Assembly: GCA_039621445.1 (NCBI GenBank) | Contig: CP154954.1 | Span: forward strand, 16,138,140 to 16,202,139 | Direction of reading: 5' to 3' | DNA: 64,000 bases | Source of the DNA: Euglena gracilis | Lineage: Eukaryota; Euglenida; Euglenophyceae; Euglenales | In this document: one piece after another, positions 22,990 through 32,485 of the stretch | Position numbering within the stretch: position 1 is the first letter of the stretch | Layout of the letters: the number at the start of each line of letters is the position of its first letter | Notes under the pieces: model-generated | Told to the model about the DNA's origin: nothing | The model's database searches: none | What the model saw: only the letters and a program-made list of their open reading frames with translations | Translations under genes and position numbers: made by a program

Positions 22990-23212
22990 GGTGCAAGCTT
23001 CCTTCAAAAATCTTGGAAGGGTCATTCGTCAGTGAAGAGGCAATACACAACACAGCAACAGAAAATAGACGCCGACACACCAGCGTTGAGGCAGAAGTTG
23101 ACGCCATCCCAACTCAAGCAAGGTCAGGTATTTTGATATGTCTACATTATACTGCTACTCCGACAGCGCCTGGGTTAAGTAGTTCTGCAATAAAATTGGC
23201 TAGGTGGTATGA
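22990..23212. other. Micro-inversion of about 215 bp in unit 2
   Basis: Here the segment reads GGTGCAAGCTTCC...CTAGGTGG on the plus strand. In unit 1 (12420-12640) the same bases read CCACCTAGCC...GGAAGCTTGCACC. The flanks are in the same orientation in both units (TACCTGTACCGGTG left; GGGAGCCATGGCAGG right). The right arm agrees with unit 1, so the inversion arose in unit 2. Confidence 0.9.
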
Positions 23213-23845
23213 CCTCCAGGGGGCTGGGAGCCATGGCAGGAGGTGGGCGATTTTGACGGTGTCACAATTTGGACCTTACACTGGCATGGATTCTGTGTCT
23301 GTTGCAGGAGGATCAAAAGAGCTCATGCATAGTGTGTGGATGAAGAGCAAGAAAAAAAAAACTTTCTGTTTCATTGGCCTCACAATTACGGGATGCGATC
23401 AGAACAGTGACGGGTTTCTTCTTCCGCTAAAAGCCGGGTTGAACAGACTGACTATTCATTTGCAACTCAACCACTGCGGAAATGCGGCACGACTCACCTG
23501 GTGCCACGTCCAATTTTGACGGCAAACCATCCGGCACCCTTTGAAACCTGGCACGTGTACTCCACCACAATTCTGTCAACAGAAAATGCTCGAGATTTTG
23601 TTGTTAAAATCATTCTTTGGGGTTGTAACGAGCAGATTTTTTCCACACATCCTGAGTAATTGTCCCGTTATGCAAATTAAGCTGAGATGGTGCCAAATCG
23701 AACGCTCTTATTCTGTTGTGCCGGCAAAAGTTCTCTGATGCGATAAAATCCATGTTCCTTTGCGCAATTGCACAAAAGAACATAGCACAAACATTCCAAG
23801 AAGAATGTACAATTGTTAAACTAACACACTGAACCTTTTTTTTGT

Positions 23846-24183
23846 TTGGGCACTGCAAATTCTGTAATGATGTCGCAAAGCAGCCGGTCCCACCGTCGCG
23901 GTATGCGGACTACGCCTGCCTCTGCCAAAATGGGGAAGATCCTGGGCAGATGCGTCCAGGAGCACTTCGTGGAGGGCTATGAGGTGTTTGTGGCCAATGC
24001 CCAGATGACCCCTACTGAACTTAATCATCCAGATGCCCACACCCAGGTCCTGCTGATTACCAACAGCGCCTGCTTGGAGTACCTGCTGGTGGAGTTGTGA
24101 TGGCAGCTGCGACTCAACTGGACAGAGTTGCTGCTGCGGGATGCCTAGGTCCTGTACCGTACAGTGCGCCACCGCGACTGCCC
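23846..24183 (+). pseudogene. N-terminal part of unrecognised block-C gene, cut by mariner
   Basis: The frame starts MGTANSVMMSQSSRSHRRGM and continues SAKMGKILGRCVQEHFVEGY, EVFVANAQMTPTELNHPDAH to a TGA after YLLVEL. The next frame reads LNWTELLLRDA, interrupted by TAG here but CAG in the right arm. The right-arm copy (39600-39949, -) keeps MGKILGKCVQDHYVESCEVF but has a 2-base deletion after NHPDAH. The segment stops at the mariner insertion and resumes at 25590. Unit 1 lost most of it. No family recognised. Confidence 0.4.
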
Positions 24184-24344
24184 TACAGGTTGCCAACACA
24201 AAAAAACATACCCCCCCCCTGACAGCACAAAAAAACATACCCCCCATCTGGTGAGTAAAGCTATAAGCAGCAATGCGGCGAATCAAGCGCTGGATTTGCC
24301 GCGAATGCAACCGTCATGCAAAAGGGCGGGGTATGGGAAGGTCA

Positions 24345-25517
24345 GTAGTGGGTGTGTCCACCGCGAGCCGCAATGACAGCCCGCATGCGGTTAGGCATGC
24401 TGTCATAAAATGCTTTGACCTGTTCGGGGGAGATTTCTGCGAAGGCAGCTTGCAGAGCCGACCACAAATGGTCTTTGCCCGCAAACACATGCCCACGCAA
24501 CTTGTGCAGCACCATGGCGGAAACGCCTGGTGTTTGCACGCCAATATTCGACATATTCACAATCCATTGTGCAGGACTGCGGGCTACCGCTTCCAGCAGG
24601 ACGGGGCTTCTCCCCACCGTGCGCGGAGTACCACAGCGTGGATGAGGTGGAAGCGAGTGCTGCGCTTCAACGGAGGGGTTTGGCCACCACAGTCGCCAGA
24701 CCTTAACCCCATTCGGACTTACCGGGGAGCTGCTGCATGAGGCTGAACGGCGCGGCCATGTGGTTTGGGGGGGGGGCCGGTGGCGGAGGCTAGCCGGAGA
24801 ACCCTGTCAGGGGAAGAGCAGGGGTGGTTAGGCCTGAGATCTCTGGTCTCCAGGGAAACCACGGGCTGGCACCCCGTGCCCCCTTTTTGCTAGGGGAAAG
24901 AATTGTTACCAAACCCAAACTGTTCACCGAGGACAGTAATGGCTTCCTTGCTGCGGTTTGGCAGCACAAGCCCGCCTTCCGTAGAATTGTACGGATGAAT
25001 TCTGGAGATGGTTTTGGCGGTATCTGAAATTCACACAAAAAAAGCATATGCATAACGATTGACAAACACGCCTTAACCACTGCCCCTGCTGGACGGGCTA
25101 ACAATGCGGTGCTAACTCGGAGGAAATGCTCGTCGGCGATTTGTTTGCAACTCCAAAAAAGGGTTTTTCATTGCCACTTTTAATACACCTCTTCGAAACC
25201 TGTGGGAATTAAGGAATGGAATATAATTTATTGCAAACGTCGCACACCGTTCTGAATATTTCTTTGCCTTTTGCTGATTGGATCCCGATCCAACTTTGCG
25301 ATCAAGCGTGCCGCGTTCTTTGAATCTGGATGCCATACCTGGGATAAGTGGCTGGTGTGAATTGTGTACAAGCTGGGTATATACCTTGCACTGTAGCTTT
25401 GGATATTTTCTCATGATTTGCAATCTTATTGAGCGACCAGGGTGGAACAAAAGAGAGATACGTCTCCACGCGCTTGCTTAAAGCCGCTCTGTCGGCAGTG
25501 CTCATTTTTGGGGGCAT
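24345..25517 (-). pseudogene. Tc1-type transposase pseudogene with inverted catalytic block
   Basis: On the minus strand, MPPKMSTADRAALSKRVETY (from 25517) and LNKIANHEKISKATVQ form a helix-turn-helix. GTLDRKVGSGSNQQKAKK follows in a second frame, then SPEFIRTILRKAGLCCQTAA with RKPLLSSVNSLGLV (25020-24900). The C-terminus is HLWSALQAAFAEISPEQVKA, DSMPNRMRAVIAARGGHTHY, stop at about 24345. The DDE segment that should precede the C-terminus (FQQDGASPHRARSTTAW ... WPPQSPDLNPI) lies instead on the plus strand at about 24592-24717, so about 180 bp are inverted. Several frameshifts are also present. It is inactive. Confidence 0.88.
24545..24717 (+). other. Inverted DDE-domain block of the mariner transposase
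   Basis: Plus-strand reading YRFQQDGASPHRARSTTAW and GGVWPPQSPDLNPI matches the second catalytic Asp (QQDGA) and the PDLNPIE region of Tc1 transposases. The normal third acidic residue context (NPIE) is broken: the frame runs into unrelated RTYRGAAA, placing one inversion breakpoint just after PDLNPI at about 24712. Confidence 0.85.
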
Positions 25518-25589
25518 GAGAGCAACTGGGGACAAAATGGAAAGGGGAATTTGCTTTTGGGGGGTATGTTTTTTGTGCTGGCAACCTGT

Positions 25590-26392
25590 ATGGCGCAACA
25601 GCCCATCGTGGCCCCTGAGGACGTCCAATGCAGATGAAGGAGTCATTCAGCAGACGCCCGAGTCCCGGCGGCATTCACCTGACTGAACCCGACTGAAATC
25701 AGTGGTCACGAGGAGCGAGCGGACGGGTGTCGGGTGGTGGAACTGCGGCAGCAGAGGCGGGGAAAATCTGCGTGCTGTGGTACGACAACTTTTGGAAGCA
25801 CCAGATGCGCTCCACCCTTTCGAACCTGTCCGCACCCAGGACTGCACTGGCCATCCCGGAGTACCCAAAGTGCCCTTCCATGGAGAGGGTGCTGTGCTAC
25901 GTCCCGCTGGTGGCCAGGCGCCCAGTGCAGAAGCACCAGGTGCGCTCCACCCTTTCGAACCTGTCCGCACCCAGGACTGCACCGCCTAGCCATCGTGGCC
26001 ATCGTGCAGACGACCCTGGTGGCCATCCCGGAGTACCCAAAGTGCCCTTCCGTGGAGAGGGTGCTGTGCTACGTCCCGCTGGTGGCCAGGCGCCCAGTGC
26101 AATCAGTCCTGGCGGACTTCGTGCAGCATCACCAACATCGCTGTGTCCCCGCTGGATGGCAAAGCGTGGACGTTCCCAATCAGTACACTCAGGACTTTGT
26201 TTCTTCTTTCTCATGCCATATGCCGTGAAAAACAATAATTTTCAGTGGATTGCTAGCAGAATTGCAGATGTGCAAGCTTTGTGGTATCAATTGGTTTGGG
26301 CAATTGTCTTTACAAGTCTTCACAGGCACCGTTTGCGCAATTGTGATTCTAATGTTTCAACAAATGTCTGGGTTAGGAGTCAGTTCGAGTAA
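25590..26392 (+). pseudogene. Continuation of block-C gene (WYDNFWKHQ region), with tandem duplication
   Basis: Contains KICVLWYDNFWKHQMRSTLS, then TALAIPEYPKCPSMERVLCY and VPLVARRPVQ. Two blocks are locally repeated: the sequence around CCACCCTTTCGAACCTGTCC at 25810-25850 and 25948-25984, and the IPEYPKCP region at 25853-25930 and 26022-26100. The right arm (39091-39474, -) has single copies and reads KACVLWYDNFWKHQILSNPF, LLAIPEYPKSPLWGG, then DEKAWTLPIRRLRT. No family recognised. The conserved aromatic motif and the segment ALWYQLVWAI near the end look like true protein, but every copy is broken. Confidence 0.4.
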
Positions 26393-26435
26393 GGGATGGC
26401 ACGACAACAAAATCTGAATCCTGCCTTTTTGGGGG

Positions 26436-26530
26436 GTTGCCTCCGCGTCTCCACAGAGGCTCCGCGAAGGCTCCAAACGACCAGCCTCCACAGCGGCTCC
26501 TCAGAGGCTCTGTGGAGGCTCAGATGACCA
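26436..26530 (+). repeat. GAGCCTC/GAGGCTC palindromic cluster
   Basis: Several short inverted units of the type GAGCCTCCGCGGAGGCT, imperfect here. The paired right-arm copy (38776-38915) is longer and better preserved. Related clusters are at 6896-6960 and 13380-13440. Confidence 0.7.
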
Positions 26531-26764
26531 ATTTGCCAGAGCATGGCAAGACACATGGAAATGAACGGGAAGATCTCAAAAAAATGGAACGCAAAAAGAC
26601 ATTTGAGCCTCACCTTGCACAGAGTAGTGATGCCATTTTTGTTCTGGGGGGGGGCATCCCCTCCCCCAGACGAGGCTGGTGTCAAAAAATGACGCCAAAA
26701 AAGGTGCCCACAAAAAGTGAATTGCATGCCAAAAACTTGGCATTCAATGAGGTCCAAGTGCGGG

Positions 26765-26870
26765 GTGACAGGGGGGGGGTGGCAGCGAAGGGGTGTGTGT
26801 GGGGTGGCAGCAGGGGGGGGGGGGGAGGTGTGGGGGTGTGGGGGGGGGGGGGGACTGTGGGTGCACCACT
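26765..26870 (+). repeat. G-run cluster
   Basis: Six runs of 8 to 12 G within about 100 bp, separated by GTGTGGG-like spacers, forming a strong potential G-quadruplex cluster. The right arm shows the complementary C-run cluster at 38440-38540. Confidence 0.8.
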
Positions 26871-27554
26871 TCACGCCATCTCTCACTTTGAGCTCGAGCC
26901 AAAAAAAAAAAACAACAAACCCGCCCCCAAAAAGGCCGAGGGATGACGCCCCAGGGACCATTACAAGCCGAAAAAGATTGCACACACACGCACACACGAA
27001 CATTACTCCCGTTTGATAAATCTTTTCTGTGGAATTTTCGATACTGCGGGCAAAAATCATAAACTTTCGATCGAGGGGGAGGTGTGGGAGGTCGATGCTG
27101 CTGGTTTCGTTCAGGTTCGGTCACACAAAAGAGCGACCCTGAAAAAGCAGTGGCGGGCTCGGGGCCCATTTTCCCTTTGAAACAGCCAACCTTTGCCATC
27201 GCTCCCCAACCATTTACCAAGCAAAACGATGCCTTGGGTCGTTAACACTCGGGGAACAGGAAAAAAGGCCGAGAAATGATGCCCCAGGGCCCATTATAAG
27301 CCAACAAAAAAATTGCACACGCACTCACACCGCACATTACTCCTATTTGACAAACCTTTTCTGTGGAATTTCCCCCTGAGTGCCCCCCCCCCCTGGGTCC
27401 AACCTTCAAGAAATCCCTGATTTAACAAGGAATCTGATTTTCCAAACCGCCCTTTCAGCTGTCCAGATTCGACTTGCTTGCTGCTTTATGAATCAGGGCA
27501 AGGATGATTATGCCATGGATTAGATAGGATTAAATGTGGCATCGACCGACAATC

Positions 27555-27600
27555 CTGAACGTAACCCAAACCCTAGCTCAAACCAAACCCCAACCTGAGG
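27555..27600 (-). repeat. Degenerate telomere-like tract (left arm)
   Basis: CCCAAACCCTAGC and nearby AACCCAAACC/AACCCC elements. It pairs with the clearer right-arm tract at 38063-38106 (GGGTTAGGGTTTGG, AGGGTTAGGGTTACGG). Confidence 0.5.
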
Positions 27601-28747
27601 ACCCTTAAACCAGGTCCCCACCTGCTGGTGAGGTCCTGGCGTGGTCAATTGCCCTTTTTCTGCAGTGGAAAGCAGTACTCTTCCATTCACTTGCAAATTT
27701 TCTTCCGTTTTGCACACTTTTTTTTGCATTTTTGGAAGAGTTTTGCATTTGCATGGTTTTTTGTGTGTTTTTCCCTTTAATTCTTTTTTCCCAACATTCT
27801 CATTTTTTATTTTTCAGGATTTTTCTTTGCATTTTTTAGCACACTTTTGCACGCTTTTTTCCCTGAAGATGTCCAAAAGACAGATACAGACACTCAGACA
27901 CACATATTGACAAACAAACAAACATCCAGGCAGAGATGGGAAAATCCGTGATATTTTTTGCGGAGAGAAACTGGTCAAAACAGCATTCATTCATTCATTT
28001 CATAAAAACTGCAAAAAAAATCAGCTAATTGAGGTTTTGCAACTACAAAAAATCTTCAGAGTCCCCTCACAGAGGTGGGGAGCTTCATAGATCAGGGCTA
28101 TAATGGGGAGTTGGCGCCCTCACCATAACTAAAATGTATTGCACGTGTTGAGAGCTGCCCTAGATTCACCCAATATAAAGATTGTGGGTGCGACATGGCT
28201 CAGCGGAAGGATAACACTCCATGGCAGCAACCATCCTGTAGCAGCGGTTGCCGACTTCTGCTGGCAATCAGGGATGGGACAATCCAAAAGCAAGAGCAGA
28301 CCCTGAAACAAACGAGGAGAGTGGGGCAACCTGTGAATGTCCAATGCTCTCAGGCAATTGGGCTCCTTAGGTAAGTCCCAATTTTTTTCTTGTATATCCT
28401 TGTATAAAATCCTTGTATACAGATGAAAAATCTTAACATATTCAATAAATCTACAGTGTGCCCGGTAAATTATCAATTTTCGGGAAACTGTCACCTGTCA
28501 AATCAGTGAGTACAGAGGGAGGTGAAAGGTCCCTATAAAGATAGGTCAAGGGTGCAGTGCTTGTCCGGGTAGCCAACACAAAAATCCGAAAATGTGGTTT
28601 TTCCACACATTTGCGATCAGCAGCCACAGAAATGCAAGCAATTTTTTTCGACTCGGGAAATGTGATTTTTCAACAAGAATGTGAAAAATCTCAAAAAATA
28701 TAGGTACAGGTCTGCCTGCCCCATCCCATAACCCCCCCCACTTATAC

Positions 28748-29190
28748 CAGGGGGGGAAATGCAACTTGGCCCTGCAAATTATGCAAGTCAAAAAAATGCA
28801 AAAAAAATGCAAAAAAATGCAAAAAAAAATGCAACTTGCATGAAAACCTTGAGAAAAAGCTGGAATATGACAGAGCTTTGCTGCCTAAAATCAAAAAAAT
28901 TTCCAGGGCAAAATATTTTATGCAAAAAAAACGCAAAAAAAATGCAAAAAAAAATCCAAACATATGCCAACCAACTACAAAATTTTTCTCAAGGGCAAAA
29001 TATTTTATGAAAAAAAATGCAAAAAAATGCAAAAAATTCCAAACATACGGCAACCAACTACAAAAAATTTTTCCAGGGCAAAATATTTTATGCAAAAAAT
29101 GCAAAAAAAAAAGCATAAAAATGCAAATTTCAGGAAAACCTGATTATGCAAAAAAATGCAAATTATGCAAGTTGCATTCCCCCCCCCCTG
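28748..29190. mobile_element. 443-bp MITE of the hAT family at 14349
   Basis: Its ends (CAGGGGGGGAAATGCAACTT and GTTGCATTCCCCCC...CTG) and about 90-110 bp of subterminal sequence on each side match the ends of the hAT element at 14349-16536, including GATTATGCAAAAAAATGCAA. It is flanked by the 7-bp duplication CTTATAC (28741-28747, 29191-29197). The middle is 2.5 tandem copies of an 87-bp unit beginning GGGCAAAATATTTTATG (28905, 28992, 29077) and containing CCAACCAACTACAAAA. No coding capacity; it is evidently an internal-deletion derivative moved by the same transposase. Confidence 0.93.
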
Positions 29191-29440
29191 CTTATACCCC
29201 CCCCATTGGGCCCAACTACCAAACCATGACTTATAACCACCCCCAGAAGGAAAAATGAAGCAGCAACAGGCCGCCGGTCTGGAAAGCCCAAAATGATTGT
29301 TTGGGGAAAATTTTTGGTTTTTCCCCCGAAAAATGGCCGAAAACGGCAGAATCGGAAGCCTGCCATGCTGTTTTATGCCATAAATCAGCCACATCTCGGG
29401 GTTTGGCAGGAAGATATCGGGAAATCAAAATACCATTAGA

Positions 29441-30420
29441 TAGGGCATTCCACGGGCTTCAATTTAGGTCTCTGGACATTTCCTCTGATTTCGCTTCATT
29501 TCCGAGATATTTTGGAAACATCGATTTTTCTGGCCCCCAAAAAAGCCCAAAATGGCCCAGAAATGGGCCGAAACTGGCCGAAAAAAATGCCGTAACTCTA
29601 TGGCTACACGAAGGGTTGGGGGGAAAAAGAAAAAAACACGGTTGGATAAACCCCCCCCCAAAAATAAGACCCACCCAAAAAATAAGACCCCCCACAAAAA
29701 TAAGACTCCCCCTGGGCCGATCGAGCAAAAATCCAAAAATAAGACCCCCCCCCATAAATAAGACCCCCCTTTACGGCGCGAAGCGCCGGGGACGGTGAAC
29801 TTTTCCCCTGAAAAATGACCAAAAAACCCAATTTCATACACAAAAATGATGAAATTTCAAAAATTTTCGGATTTTTGAAGTTCAAAAAACACGGTAAATG
29901 TCAATTTACACTAATTTTCACATGGCGCGAAGCGCCGAGACAAAAATTATAGTCCTCTTGGGAACCTGAAAAATGGTGTTTTTTTCGGACCCGGGTCGGT
30001 CAAGAAAAAATCCAAAAATAAGACCCCCCCCAAAAATAAGACCCCCCCTGCAGGCTTCCAGCAACGGACCCAAAAATAAGACCCGGGTCTTATTTTTTGG
30101 GGGGGGGTTTAGGGCATTCCAAGGGCTTCATTTTTACTCTGCGGACATTTTCTTTGATTTTGCTTCATTGTCGAGATAATTTGGAAAAATCGATTTTTGA
30201 CCAAAAAAAACGGCCCAAAAAAAAACACCCAAAATGGCCATTTTGGGCCGCCGCAAAAGCGTGCCGGAACACGGGCCAGGCGTGTCGGCGGCCAAAACGG
30301 TGAAGGGGGGGGGCGATGGAGGGCCTCCGGGGGTACATTTCGTCAGACCGCATTTCCGGAAATAATGTACGCTTTCTCAAGATATTTTCGAAAAATCGAA
30401 TTTTTGACCGACGGGTGACC
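29441..30420 (+). repeat. Three degenerate direct repeats of about 90 bp
   Basis: The blocks at 29441-29535 and 30110-30200 share AGGGCATTCC(A)CGGGCTTCA and the ending TTGGAAA-ATCGATTTTT. A third, more diverged copy is at about 30330-30415 (TCGAAAAATCGAATTTTTGAC). The first two flank the 463-bp element at 29648, so the region may have grown by duplication around that element. Confidence 0.6.
29648..30110. mobile_element. Candidate MITE with AAATAAGACCC end repeats
   Basis: The left end AAACCCCCCCCCAAAAATAA and right end TTATTTTTTGG...GGGTTT form an inverted pair of about 25 bp. At least seven internal copies of CCCCAAAAATAAGACCC occur near both ends. TAAACCC/GGGTTTA at the two edges would fit a TA target duplication, but this cannot be proved. 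Two GGCGCGAAGCGCC hairpins lie inside (29776, 29922). A fragment of the same family is at 58195-58275. No coding capacity. Confidence 0.6.
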
Positions 30421-30619
30421 CATTTTTGGACCCTGGCGAAATGGCAGAGTCGGAAGGGGGGGCGGGGCGGGCCAATCCTACCCAGTTTGGACCCCTTCGC
30501 GGCTGAATAACTTGGGCCTGGCGGGGAGTTGGGGGTCAAACGGAGGTGATTTGGAAACTAGAAATCCAGTCGCGACTGAAAAAAAAATTCCGGGAACGGA
30601 GCTGGGATCATGGTGATAA

Positions 30620-30690
30620 TCCGCCGGTTCCTGAGGTGGCCCCGACCCGGGGGGGGGGAGGGTGGGGGCGGTTCGAACCCCCCCCCCATT
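30620..30690 (+). repeat. G-run/C-run pair
   Basis: A G-rich tract (GGGGGGGGGAGGGTGGGGG) followed within 20 bases by a C-run, forming a potential strong hairpin. No element boundary is recognised. Confidence 0.5.
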
Positions 30691-31841
30691 TCCCCAGGGG
30701 TAAGCTTCGCTCTTACCCATAAAGGGATAAGAGCTCGGCGACTCCCCCCTATCACCTTCCTCATGTCTGCAGAGCTTCCCATACAACCCTGGGGCCGGGC
30801 TGGGCCGCCCTGGCTGCCACAAGCCTCAAACGTCTGCTGCAGCATGGCACCATCAGACACATGAAGAGCTCAGCACAAAACCTGGTTTACAAGGTAGGTG
30901 GAAGGTTGCTTTGAAGGCGGTTCAGGGTTGGCACAGGGGACGTTTTCCCGGGTATGTGCGATGATGGCCCCGCACATTCCACAGAACCAGCCCAAATCCC
31001 ATCTCAGAGTTGCGCCTGGTGGATTGGTGCTTTGTCGGGCAATTGCGACTGCTTAATCCAGATTGCACCGCTGCGGGATTGCAGAAATATGGTTTGGCAT
31101 CGAGTGATACAGATACAGATAAAGAAAAATAAAAATTGCCGAAAATGTATCGGTTTGGGCGTATTTATTGGCCTTTCTCACAAGTGAAATCTTGGTGAAA
31201 CTGGTTGACCCCCATCACTGCGAAACATCCACTTGAAAGAAAAAAAAAAAAGGCCCCTGATTTTAACCCCATGAGCACGAGCACCAGTTTGCAGGGTCGG
31301 ATGTGTGTGCAGTCAGAGTGTTTTCTAACCGCGAGCAAGAATTGGCAGGGCTGATGTGCTTGTAGGGACTTGATGGGTTTCTTTCGAGGGAGCTGGGGGT
31401 AAACCCTGGGGTTTGGCATTATGACCTCATTTTGAGGTGGTTGCTACTCAGTTCTAAGTGCTCCAACCCGGTACTCGCAACTCTGAGGTGTTATTCAGCA
31501 TGGTTCTGTTGGAGTGGGGGTTGGTGCCATTCTTTTTTCCCATTTCTTTTTCAGGGATTGAAAATTCTCTGTGGACGTGGGTATGAGAATTTATGGGCAC
31601 GCTGGAGATAACCACACAGCTTGTCTTCCACATTTTTAAAAAATTTTCTATCCCCTTTTTTCAGAGCGTTCTGGTCTCCGAATATGATTGCGACTTTGGC
31701 CGACACCACCATCCTTTTAAGGCCATTTTTTTGCTCATCCAATCTTTTTCTTCAACCCCAAATTCCCACCTCTGGTATGAATTTTGCGAAAGTGCAACCC
31801 ACTCCCAAGCACAATAAGGCCACGATAGATGCATACATTCC

Positions 31842-31922
31842 CCCCCCCCCTTGTCCTTGACACGCCAAAATACGGGAAAGTGCGGTTGACATGGGGGGGT
31901 GTGTCATGGACACGCCGTGTCA
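31842..31922. repeat. TTGACAC module, copy 1
   Basis: A C-run, then TTGTCCTTGACACGCCAAAA, GCGGTTGACATGGGG, and TGTCATGGACACGCCGTGTC. This is one of eight or more short modules with a GTTGACACG core bounded by C- or G-runs (see 32170, 32411, 34184, 36028, 37207, 59076, 59335). Confidence 0.65.
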
Positions 31923-32169
31923 TGGGAACCGTACCACAACAACATGCAGCAAAATGATGGCCAGGTAATCTAGGCCTCGGTTTTTTTTAAGGGCCCAATC
32001 ACCATTAGCATCAACAATAACTCCATTGGAGCGCTCATATCTCACTAAATCACCAAACTCAAAAGAAGATAAGTTCAAAGCCATGGTTCTGTACAGAAAA
32101 TGGCAACCAATTAGCTCCAGAGACGAGCTCCAGAGACGTGAAGTGTGTCAAAAATACTTTACTCTTTTT

Positions 32170-32248
32170 AGGTACGGGAAAAGTGCGGTTGACACGGGGG
32201 GGGGGGTGTCATGGACAAGGCGTGTCAAGGACAAGGGGGGGGGGAATG
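32170..32248. repeat. TTGACAC module, copy 2
   Basis: Contains GTGCGGTTGACACGGGG, a 10-base G-run, GTCATGGACAAGGCGTGTCA and AGGACAAGGGG. Its end is the inverted image of the start of copy 1, so copies 1 and 2 could be the two ends of one roughly 400-bp element (31842-32248). Confidence 0.6.
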
Positions 32249-32410
32249 TAAGATGATGTGCGACTTTTTTTGCAAGTGACCAGAGCTTTGAACCTGGTGC
32301 ACCAGGAGGCTTTCGGACGCAAAAACACGATTCCAAATAATTGGTAAAAATGCTGATAATTGTGGGACCCCCCTACTCAAGGACCAGTGAAAAATACAGC
32401 ACTTAACAGG

Positions 32411-32485
32411 TACCCTCCCCCTCTTGTCCAAGACAAGCCAAGTGTTCAAGGAAAGTGCCCTTGACAGGGGGGGGGGTCTCAACAA
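32411..32485. repeat. TTGACAC module, copy 3
   Basis: CTTGTCCAAGACAAGCCAAG, then AAAGTGCCCTTGACAGGGG with a G-run. The most diverged of the left-arm copies. Confidence 0.5.

Larger units (their letters stand above)
13284..24183 (+). repeat. Tandem unit 2 of block B (left arm)
   Basis: A direct repeat of unit 1, starting at the same CTGTGCGGTT. It is about 4.4 kb longer because of three private transposons (14349-16536, 18936-19245, 19497-20865) and because it keeps sequence that unit 1 lost. It lacks about 130 bp found in unit 1 (7105-7240), and a block of about 215 bp near 23.0-23.2 kb is inverted. It ends in GACTGCCCTA at the mariner target site. Confidence 0.9.
24186..25588 (-). mobile_element. 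Tc1/mariner-like transposon at a TA site
   Basis: The inverted ends CAGGTTGCCAACACAAAAAA and its near-complement (TTTTTTGTGCTGGCAACCTG, ending at 25588) are about 30 bp long with one mismatch and one indel. Each is bounded by the TA target duplication (24184-24185, 25589-25590). The left end has a second partial copy of the terminal motif (24219-24252). The right arm has the empty site (TTGCCGTATGGTGCAGCAG on its minus strand, about 39615-39640). The inside holds pieces of a Tc1-family transposase, rearranged and frameshifted. Confidence 0.93.

Noticed and set aside
23846-24183. Possible alternative genetic code (in-frame TGA and TAG where the other copy has CAG)
   Set aside because: Only one position shows TAG/CAG, many other frameshifts are present in the same fragment, and the hAT exons read well with the standard code. 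Pseudogene decay explains it.
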